DNA of 26,899 bases from positions 1 through 26,899 of the forward strand of contig RXOD01004173.1 of assembly GCA_005223375.1 (NCBI GenBank). Reading direction: 5' to 3'. Below the pieces are notes generated by a model. That model saw only the letters and a list, made by a program, of their open reading frames with translations, made no database searches and was not told where the DNA came from. The stretch comes from Amoebophrya sp. AT5.2. Its lineage: Eukaryota > Sar > Dinophyceae > Syndiniales > Amoebophryaceae. The position numbers and the translations under genes are program-made. Shown in pieces: positions 1-7,792 of the stretch; position 1 is the stretch's first letter; the number at the start of each line of letters is the position of its first letter.

Positions 1-349
1 GGCGTGTCGTGGGGCAGCGTCGGCGGCTTGCTGTCGGTCGGTGGGGCGGGGGCTCGTTTGCGGTTGAATTGGCTGCCAGCTAGCTTGCAACGCACGCGCG
101 AAATGGCGAGACCATCGAACCTAAGCACTACAACGGTGGGCGCGCGACAGTGACTATAACCCCAATGCGGTTAGCGTACGACCGATTGACATAGCGAACG
201 CCGTCGACGGCCTAAGCGTAAGCCTTAAGAGTAAGAAAGTCGAAAAACCATAACCAACTCTGCCCGCCTCTCCGTCTACAGGTCCCCGCAGAGCTCGCCC
301 TGATCCCAGGTCGAAGCCACCTGCGGACGTAACAGCAGACGCCTTTGGC
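1..349. other. Upstream flank, no supported gene
   Basis: A G-rich stretch with one frame open from the window edge to a TGA near 152. It is about 50 codons, rich in Gly, Leu and Arg. It could be the tail of an exon cut by the window edge, but nothing supports that beyond openness. The rest, up to the ATG at 350, shows no recognisable motif. Confidence 0.3.
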
Positions 350-826
350 ATGGGAAGATCTAACACGCTGGACCCTTTGGAGATCCCAGACGAAGACCAG
401 GACCCTGAGGCGGGACTCGAGGTCGTCGAGATGAATCAGCACGCGGAACACAACAGCATCATCAACGAGCCGCAGATGCAGGAAGACGGTAACCTCCTCG
501 GTGGGGCGCGGGGAGAGGAAATGCTGGAAGAGCTGATGATGAGAGCAGAGGGGGATGGCATCGGGGCCGCGCTACTGCATGCAGAAACCAGGCTCGAGGA
601 GATGGCGACCGAGGTCGACGAAGCTCGAGGAGATGGCGATCGAGCTGTAGCTGATCCGGCTCCTGGGCACGAGCAAGATGAGGATGACAACCTCAACCAC
701 AACCAAGGCAACGCCCAGCTGCAGATCCCCGACGCCGGTGCGGCGGCGTCATCTGGATATGCTCCACCAAGAGCAGAAGGGAGACAAGATAATCTAGCGG
801 GTGCGCTCGCGCGTTTCTTCCTATGA
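350..826 (+). CDS. Acidic hypothetical protein or first exon (158 codons)
   Basis: An ATG at 350 opens a frame ending in TGA at 824-826. The product is strongly acidic and polar (many Glu, Asp, Asn and Gln; runs such as EEMLEELMMRAE), which suggests a disordered or coiled segment. No known domain is recognised. A possible donor (GCGG followed by GTGCGC, intron from 801, phase 1) lies just before the stop, so this may be the first exon of a longer gene, perhaps gene A downstream, instead of a complete small gene. I could not find a downstream acceptor with matching phase that I trust. The Met-Gly-Arg start is not preceded by a signal peptide or membrane segment. The biased composition, unlike the shadow frames around it, is the main reason for calling it coding. 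Confidence 0.42.
   Translation: MGRSNTLDPLEIPDEDQDPEAGLEVVEMNQHAEHNSIINEPQMQEDGNLLGGARGEEMLEELMMRAEGDGIGAALLHAETRLEEMATEVDEARGDGDRAVADPAPGHEQDEDDNLNHNQGNAQLQIPDAGAAASSGYAPPRAEGRQDNLAGALARFFL
592..644 (+). repeat. Imperfect 22-nt direct duplication
   Basis: The 22-nt unit at 592-613 recurs at 623-644 with one difference (C/T). The offset is 31 nt, not a multiple of three, so the two copies are read in different frames: LEEMATE-like in the first and RGDGDR-like in the second. It looks like a recent local duplication inside the acidic frame. Confidence 0.6.
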
Positions 827-2254
827 GATGAAAGCGTCTACTTCTTCTGCTTCGACGGGGACGCTCCGGCGCTGCTCCGCTTGCGGAGCTCAGACTCAAC
901 GTGCGCGACCTATCTTTCGCGGTTGCCTCGCCGTGGCAGCAGCCGCAGTTTTGTCGACTTCGAAGCAGATGATCGACACAAACGCACCAGGGAACCCTGC
1001 TGCGGAATAGGCAAACGCTGCGGCTCTCTGCCTAGCCAAAACGAAAACACATTCTGACCTGGATCTGGTAGCGACCAGCACGCGATGCTGTAGCAAGGTT
1101 CAACTCTTCCTCTAGCATAGTGCAGTGCCTATAACTTGTTTGCTTGTGGATGTAGGCATGCAGCAATGAATAGCAATACTGAGTAGCAAGCTGTCCTCGA
1201 ATGGTATCGCAAGGGTGTCATGCGCATACCCGCGACAGATCGCCGCGCTCCGGAACTTGAGTATGAAAAGCATAACTGGAGCATCCGGAACTCCGTTTGC
1301 AAATATAAAAAATGGTTGACTGCTGCAGTCTTAATGATAATCGCCATCCATCGGCGCACTTCTATTGCCACACCCGCAGGGGACGCCCCGCTGGGCGAAG
1401 CGTTAGTGCACGTACCAAAGCACACAGCGCTAAGCAAGCGCAACCTACCGTACACGTAATTATTTCCTAGGTCGGAGGTTGTACTACTACTTCTTCGTCG
1501 ATCGAGTGATGATGATGCGAAGCTGAACCTATCGAAAGAGAACGGAGACGTATGTACGAGAAGCAGTGCTCGTCTAAAACTGGCGCAATGGACATAGAGC
1601 AGACGGACGCGGAAGGCGGACCGTACTGGCCTTGGAGGGACTTGCGTTTCGTTGTGGCTGAACGTAAGCCCAACTCTTTGCTCTGCGGACGGTTCAACTT
1701 GTTGCCCACCTTCGGCGCACTTCCTGCCCCACCTTCCGATCACTTTCTACTTCACTTACTATTCACTTTCTACTTCACTTTCTGTCCACTTTTTACTTCA
1801 CTTTTTGCCTACTTTTTGCATCACTTTTTGAAGCTAGACCCGCTTAGAATCCGCTCAAAAGGTGAAGCTCAGAGTGTTCAAATGTGGAACCAAAATGGCG
1901 ACCCCTCCGGAACCACTTTCGGTGGCTTCAAGCAGAGTCATTCGGGGCCGCAGAAAGTGATGCCCAAACAGGGACCTGTCCAGGGCCATCTCTGGCCGCA
2001 TTCTTTCGCCTCAGGCGGATCCAGTTCTGTTCTCGGGCGAGGCGGGTGGCAGTGGTAGTGCGCGGCTGGGCGCTGGCGCGGAAGGAGTTCGAAGTGCTGA
2101 AGCAGCAGAAGCTGCGAATCGTCCGAGTGCCCCTACTCTCCGATCGTGAGCCGCGACCGCATCGTCGTGGGCTGCTTAGTTCGCCACGCGGTTGGGGAAG
2201 CTGGTGCGGAGCAGCGGTCGCTACGCAGTTCCAAGGTCTTGATCCGTGGCTGCA
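827..2254 (+). other. Unresolved region, possible small exons
   Basis: No complete gene can be supported. One plausible exon is 1471-1549. It follows a pyrimidine-rich acceptor (TTATTTCCTAG), reads SEVVLLLLRRSSDDDAKLNL and further polar residues, and ends at a good donor (GTATGT at 1550). Its phases are 2 in and 0 out. Another open frame (1552-2058) crosses the tandem repeat at 1741-1833, and its hydrophobic stretch comes from that repeat, so I do not call it a gene. Two or three frames around 2050-2250 look equally codon-like. This stretch probably holds the 5' exons of gene A, but the chain cannot be fixed by eye. Confidence 0.35.
1741..1833 (+). repeat. Tandem 11-12-nt CACTTT repeat
   Basis: Eight consecutive units, each beginning CACTT or ACTTT, have lengths 12, 11, 12, 11, 12, 12, 11 and 12 nt (for example CACTTTCTACTT and CACTTTTTACTT). 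The + strand is almost purely pyrimidine plus A, and T-tracts recur about once per helical turn, which can favour DNA curvature. The repeat probably lies in an intron or 5' flank. A frame through it would encode an artificial Phe/Leu/His-rich hydrophobic stretch. Confidence 0.8.
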
Positions 2255-5200
2255 ATGGAGTCGGGAGCAGATCTTTGCGCGCGCCGAGACGCTCGCCGAG
2301 ACAAGGAACTCAAGCTGCGCGCCCGGTACGGTAACGCTCTCGGAAACGCAAAGCAAAAGTCAGATGAACATCAGCAGAGCTACCTCGACTGGCGGACGAA
2401 GATGCAGGCAGCGCTAATCGATCAGGCGGGCGCGGCCGGTGGGCTTGAGTCTGCTCGTGAAGGCACCTGGTGCGCACCCGGCCCTTCAAAATCAAACATG
2501 GGGACGAGGGGGAGAACGAGAAGCAGAAGCAGAGTCTGCAGACGACTCGACTTTGACGAACCAGAAATAGCACAGGCGCCAACAACTACTACAGGTCGTA
2601 CTGCTACTACAGGAAGACTTCCCCTGCCGCGGCAACGACTCGGGACGGCAAGCACAAAAGTTCCGCGCATCGGTTCTTGCGAGCGGCCGCCGGGACGGTC
2701 GCTTTTGAAGTCTTGCTCCCAGAGGGCGGCTGCGGATCAGTATCACCCGCAGCGACGTGGAAAACCGAAAGTACACAACAAGGAGCGCGCGTTGACTGGC
2801 GGGGAGCCGGTATGCGAGTGGAGGTTCACTGGATTGGAAGCCCTTATGGATAATCCTCCTACGGCCTACCGAGAGTATCGGCGAAAGAAATGGGAGGCAG
2901 ATCAGCAAAAGACGAAGAGCGCGCTGCTGCCGTCATCCTCATCCGCGGCGGTTGATACCGGTGCGAACATAGTCGCACGAAGTGCGCGTTCGCAAGTTTC
3001 TGAGAAGCAACAGGCACGGGAACACGAGCAGGAGGAGGCTGCGGATACGCGCTTTGGTGCCGGACTTCCAATGCAGGGGGACCCCGAGCGCGAGCGGCGT
3101 CATTCTCATTTGGCTGGTTGCAAGCCATCTTCACCTCTCCGCGCAGAAGCAGATCTGAGAAGTGCAGCCAGGACGAGCGCGCTTACGGGACTGGAGGGCC
3201 ACAATAAAACGCGCGGGCGCGGGACGGCAGCCATTCACATCGCCGTCATGCCTAAAACCAAAAGCGCAGCGTTGCATCCGGGTGGAAACGGCGTCCGCGA
3301 GAAGCGACAGCACGCACAGGCGGCGACGGAAGCTGGGACAACAGGGATGGACGACGACCACGTGCCGCCGGAGTTCTCAGAAGAACGCTCCGCTTACACC
3401 TCTTCGTTTGTTGTTCCGACCGCAGATGAGGTCGCTACCTTCCAGATCAAAACTCGTGCTGAACCTGTTTTACCGGCGGACCGCGACTCCTTTTTCTGCG
3501 CGCCGGAAGATAAAGCTCAAGCTCACGGCGGCACAGGCACACTCGTTGCAGCATTCAGCGCTCGCGCCGACGCCGAAGAAAGTCGTTGTGTCCGCGAATC
3601 GGCGCAACCGCAAGCCTCCAGCACGACTGGCGAATCAGGTGGGCAGCCCGGTGACGTTTCTGGTATCGGCCGGACCGTGATCGAGAGGAGCAAAGAATCA
3701 CACATGTCCGGCGGATGCAGTGGGGCAAACGCAAATTCTGCCGGCGCCGGGGTAACGGCGGCTTCTCCACGTCCGCACGCGAAGAGACGCCGAACAGGAA
3801 CAGCTGAGCAGTCTAGTAGTTGTGCCGGGGAGCCCGCGCTCGCTGCCGCATCCGCGGCTGCTGGTGAGCCGCGCCCACCAGGTGAAGCACAGCTAGAGCT
3901 TCAACCTCAACAGCGGCACCGGTGCAAGCGTATGAAAATAGCAGCTACGCATCCGTATTCGCAGCTGCTTCTGCATCGTGTTCCGTCTCCATCAAAAGCA
4001 CGTCGAGGCGCAGCGGCGTGTGGGAATCGCAGGCCCGCAGTGCCAGTAGCTGAGTCGAACAGGAACGGCAATGCTACGAATGCAAGCAGCGACACCGCAG
4101 CCCACGCACCAGGGGGGACGGCGGCGCCGCGTTTCGCACAACAAGGAAAGAGGCCGAAGTCCTCGCAGCAAGCAGTATTACAAAATAAATTTCCACCTTC
4201 CGCCCCCAACGAAGTGGCGAGTACAAGAACAAATACAAATGGAAAAGCGACGCCTGCAGCCCCTGACAGTGCGCAAAAGGCAGTCGCACAGAAGCAACAA
4301 CACCAACAGCAGAGGCAAGATTGCGATTGGATTTGGAAGCCGCCGCCACGTCGGTCAACGTCTGCGGACGGGCGGACTTCTTGTGCTCACGGAGCAACCG
4401 GCCACCGGAGTGCGGATGAAAAGCAGCATCACGCTTCTGACGATTTTTTTGGCCGGCAGCAACCTGGGACACAAGCCCAAGCGCAAGCTGCTTCTTCTAA
4501 TCGTGACGCCGAAGAATTCGCCCGACCGTTACCCTTGCGATGCGGGGTGAACGTCAAGAACGACGCTGCGATCGCTGAGTGCGCGCAACAGGTGTTCGTG
4601 TTTATTTTTTGGCTTCATAATTTCTAGATCGAGCTCGACGCCGCGAGCCCCGACGCTCCTAGACGGTAAGCTAAGTCTAGGCACCGTAGCCGTAGCTAGG
4701 GCCAGGGCTAGCGATTCATCCTAATATATTGTGGTCATAGTAGGTTAAATAAGCTCCAAGTCGAAGTGCGTGCTAGCATTGCCCCGGCATCCCGGTGTGG
4801 GTAGAGCAAATAACTTACCAGAGGGCCGCGTGCCGCCCTGTGTGAGCTCACACACGGTAGTATCGTGTGGACAATCATTCGAATATCGAAAGACTATATG
4901 CGGCAGGTCTTTCTGACCGTCGTTCTCGTTGGAGGAGAACGGTGTCGCCTATCCATACTAATACTAAAAAGCGCACCCATCAGCGTCATTCGCACTTCTA
5001 ACCATAGGGGTCGGCGCGGTCCGAATCTGTGCGAGTAGGAGTACCTGCAGGCGCCGCACGCGCACGGAATGAAGCAACATCAGAGCCGGAAGCACTTCTG
5101 TTTTCATCGCTACAGCCCGGTCCGGAGGGTACCCTGAGGATCCGAGGCCACCCTCTTGCCGCAGGTTTTGGGACACCCGAAGTCGAAAGCCGCCACCAGC

Positions 5201-6413
5201 AGCACGAGTCGGCGACAGGGCTTGCAGGCAGTTGGAAAGTACGCGCGCAACCGCAGCCAGCTCTGCAGCACGAAGATGCCGGACGCGGTGTGAACAAAGA
5301 GCCCCAGCGTCATTCAGTTGCAGCTACGCGCGCACCTGCCGCCGCCGCGAGTATTTCTTGCGTAGCGAGTACTAGCGCCAGAGCAGGCCCAAGCTCAGCT
5401 TCTGCTTCAAGATCGCATCCTCGGTGGAACGAAGACCACGCTTTCGCCGCTGAAGGAGTGAGCCTAGAGGTGGACAAGGACGACGGAGATGACTTTGACT
5501 GCTTCCACGAAAGTGCAGAGCCCGGCCATCAAAAGGAAGGGAAGGTTGCTGCGGCTGCTGACGCTGTACCGGCTGACTCGTCTAGTAGTAGTACCCGCGC
5601 CGGCACGACGAGGCTGGGGTCACTCTTGTGCGAAGACGCAGCGTCTACGATGGAGGAGCAGGAAGAAGCGCAGGCGTGTGAGGGGTCAGAGCCAGAGACG
5701 GGGGCGACAAGAACAAAATCAATGGGCGAAGCGGTACTCGATGTATTGCATATCGAAGGAGCTGGGGATTGTGTCTCGTTTTTCATTCTTTACGAAGGAC
5801 CTACCACTACCAAATCCAGTCAGGAACCAATAAGGCTATACGAGATCGACACTCACAATGCCGTGCTTCTTAGCGCGCCGGCCCCAAACGATAGAAAGTA
5901 AAAACATTCTACGTAGTACTACCGTGTGTGAGCTCACACACGATGGGATGCATGGTCGTTCTTTATCTCCACCGCCAAATAGTGCCACAAACACCGTTTC
6001 TTCAGGTATGCAACAAGGACAGCGACAAAGTCGCAACCGATCCGGATTTCCCGATCATTCCGCCGTGGAACTTTCCGGGCATTCGTCTAAAGGAAGTGAA
6101 CACAGCGACCGCTGCCGAAGCCCAACGGAGTCGCATATGGAAAGCGGTCGGAGTGCTGGAGTCACCGCCTGAAGTTCCGGGCGACCCTGTTAAAAGGGCG
6201 AAGGTGTTGACTCAGTACACCTGGGATCTGAAGCAGTGCCACAGTGTACTGAGGGAGTTCCTCAAGGCGCACAAAATAACGGGAGAAAGGGATAAAGCTT
6301 TGCAGAAACGGGTGGAGGAGGTGACGAGAATGGCGAATCGCGCACGGATGACAGTGGTCAGAAGTGGCGCTGCGACATCTGCTGAGGTGGCGGCGTTACA
6401 AGTCAAATTCTAG
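2255..6413 (+). CDS. Gene A: large low-complexity protein, three-exon model
   Basis: I do not recognise this protein. The model joins 2255-4591, 5008-5897 and 6023-6413, giving 1205 codons plus TAG. The first exon is a long open frame; ATG 2255 is its first Met after an in-frame TGA at 2240, although an upstream exon may splice in. Intron 1 (4592-5007) is GTGTTC...CATAG, phase 0. Intron 2 (5898-6022) is GTAAAA...GACAG, phase 2. An alternative acceptor after TTCAG at 6005 would need a different donor, such as before GTGCTT in the preceding exon. Residues 1 to about 1000 are rich in Ala, Arg, Lys, Ser, Gln and Gly, with Arg/Ser and Gln/His clusters and no visible fold, so they are probably disordered and perhaps nuclear or RNA-associated; that role is inferred from composition only. 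The last 130 residues look ordered, with a FPIIPPWNFPG segment followed by a charged helix (KALQKRVEEVTRMANRAR). Palindromic repeats lie in both introns and just after the gene. Existence of a coding gene here is fairly secure; its 5' end and second intron are not. Confidence 0.55.
4839..4856 (+). repeat. Palindromic repeat, copy 1 (in gene A intron 1)
   Basis: TGTGTGAGCTCACACACG followed by GTAGTAT. The core is the same self-complementary sequence as copies 2 and 3 (CGTGTGTGAGCTCACACACG in full), lacking the first two matching bases on the left. The flanking GGTAGTA matches the outer side of copy 2 read on the opposite strand, so this copy is oriented like copy 3. No inverted partner to its left was found. 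Confidence 0.75.
4889..4941 (+). other. Two adjacent small hairpins in gene A intron 1
   Basis: AAAGAC (4889-4894) pairs with GTCTTT (4907-4912), and CGTTCTC (4921-4927) pairs with GAGAACG (4935-4941) around a 7-nt loop. With the palindrome at 4839-4856 they give three potential stem-loops within about 100 nt of intron. This could be a structured intronic RNA, but stems this short also arise by chance. Confidence 0.35.
5909..5943 (+). repeat. Palindromic repeat, copy 2 (left inverted end)
   Basis: This 35-nt block starts CTACGTAGTACTAC and continues into CGTGTGTGAGCTCACACACG and A. It lies in intron 2 of gene A. Its reverse complement matches copy 3 at 6759-6795 except for a two-base CG insertion and one C/T change, so the two form inverted ends around 5909-6795. 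Confidence 0.8.
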
Positions 6414-6758
6414 GGGGGTTCGACGCATCCGCATGCGCAGCTGGGGTGCCAGGATGCTGCTGGTGTATCGTCCCCCAGACAAAAGCAAAGAGGCTGGCGC
6501 CTTATTCCGCGCTCATCTCAAAGCCAGATGAGCCAGAACGCGAAACGTAAATCAAAACGTCCGCTATGACAATGATGTAGTTGTAGCTGTAGCGCGAAAA
6601 GTAATTGAATCGGCAATAGAATAGCTGACTGATCTTCATCATCTCATACCATGTATCGAAAGCGCGCGAGGCTATGTGTAAAATATTTGCTGCGAAAACT
6701 AGTGAATGTCCATCGCACATACTATAATTATAGGTAGCGAACAACCCACGACATTCAG

Positions 6759-6795
6759 TCGTGTGTGAGCTCACACACGATAGTACTACGCGTAG
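6759..6795 (-). repeat. Palindromic repeat, copy 3 (right inverted end)
   Basis: TCGTGTGTGAGCTCACACAC followed by GATAGTACTACGCGTAG is the inverted partner of copy 2. It lies about 350 nt past the stop codon of gene A. The segment between the two ends contains the last exon of gene A. I see no clear target-site duplication outside the ends (ACATT on the left, AGTGT on the right). Confidence 0.8.
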
Positions 6796-7770
6796 AGTGT
6801 TGGAGTGAGACGCTGGCGCAAATTGTAACTGCTTTGCTGCATCTGCAGCACCATATACGCAAAATGAATAGAGCATCTCGCCCTCGCGAAGGGCAACGCA
6901 GTATCAGTATCTACTGACGCTTGTATCGGCTCGCCAGAGATCTCCGCGGGTCGCAGGTGGGCGACGACTGCGGGATCTCGCACAGGTATTTGCATGAAGT
7001 CCTACCCTCGAAATTCAATTTTTGTTGATTATGAGCACACGCAGATCCAGATGCACAAGAACGCTCGTGATGGATGGACATGAAGAGGAAAAGCTGAGTC
7101 ATATTCAACGGCCCCAGGATCTATATTCGAAGGCTTCCGAGTCTGATGGTCGCTTGCTTGCATGCGATGAGTGACAATGACCAGCGGAAGGGCTGACAGC
7201 CTCCTTTCCGTTTCCGCGTGATTCTGCGGCGATCCTGTCGTGGAAAAGCAGCGTGGCTGATTCATCTGGGCGGGCGCTGTCTGATACAATCGAGCAGATG
7301 GAGCGGTGCTGTTCGGGTCCCATAGAGTGAGAGCTGATTATGACAAGCAGAAACCCGGAATCGACTTCCAACGAACGCGAGAGATGAAAACTTAATCATC
7401 GACTCATGTCGCGAAGAGGCGACAGTGACTGTGCTTTTCCATGCTCCAGCGCGCCTCTCTTTCTTGATGCTTTTACTTGTTCTTTCAGTTCGGCAGGCAG
7501 TGCGTAGCAGTCTCTCTTCGGGTGCGTAGTGCTCGTTCCCTCACTACTCATGCGCTCACGCTCCGGGTACCGAGCATGACGGTAAAGCTATTGGCGTCGC
7601 CGTCGCGCCAAGCCACCTGATTTGTAACCAACGCTCTCGCAAAGTCCTCCCCCTTGATCACTCTTGCTGGCACAAGCGAAAAGGGTCCTGCTACCCCAAT
7701 CTCAATCAATCAGCCAAGCTGTGGCAGCATAGTCTTATGCTGCATATGAATAGTTAGAGTTTCGGAGTTT

Positions 7771-7786
7771 CATTTTCTTTTTACAG
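7771..7786 (+). promoter_or_regulatory. Pyrimidine tract and AG acceptor just before gene B start
   Basis: CATTTTCTTTTTACAG ends six bases before ATG 7793. It has the form of a 3' splice site. It could be a spliced-leader trans-splicing acceptor, as used by dinoflagellate-lineage organisms, or the end of a 5'-UTR intron. The sequence cannot decide between them. In either case it supports ATG 7793 as the first codon of gene B. Confidence 0.4.
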
Positions 7787-7792
7787 CACACA

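Larger units (their letters stand above)
6414..7792. other. Gene A to gene B intergenic region
   Basis: About 1.4 kb without a supportable gene on either strand. Short minus-strand frames exist (for example 6502-6876 and 7105-7371) but lack family resemblance, splice-supported extension or a distinctive composition. It should contain the 3' end of the gene A transcript, the right inverted end at 6759-6795 and the 5' region of gene B. No TATA box or AATAAA-type signal stands out. Confidence 0.5.

Noticed and set aside
436..711. Minus-strand Ser-rich frame opposite the acidic frame at 350-826
   Set aside because: It is the antisense shadow of Glu/Asp-rich codons, which read as Ser/Leu/Pro on the other strand.
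1552..2058. 168-codon frame with an apparent membrane segment
   Set aside because: The hydrophobic stretch is produced by the CACTTT tandem repeat, and a likely donor (GTAAGC near 1663) lies upstream of it. More likely exon plus intron, or non-coding.
4549..4591. KNDA motif shared by gene A (VKNDAAIAEC) and gene B exon 4 (IIKNDADIQQ), suggesting paralogy
   Set aside because: The match is only a few residues. Similar KNDA strings also occur elsewhere in gene B and in EMC1, and the rest of the proteins do not align.
4684..4691. CCGTAGCC, the first bases of the dinoflagellate spliced leader
   Set aside because: The remaining leader sequence and a splice donor do not follow; instead CGTAGC is simply repeated.
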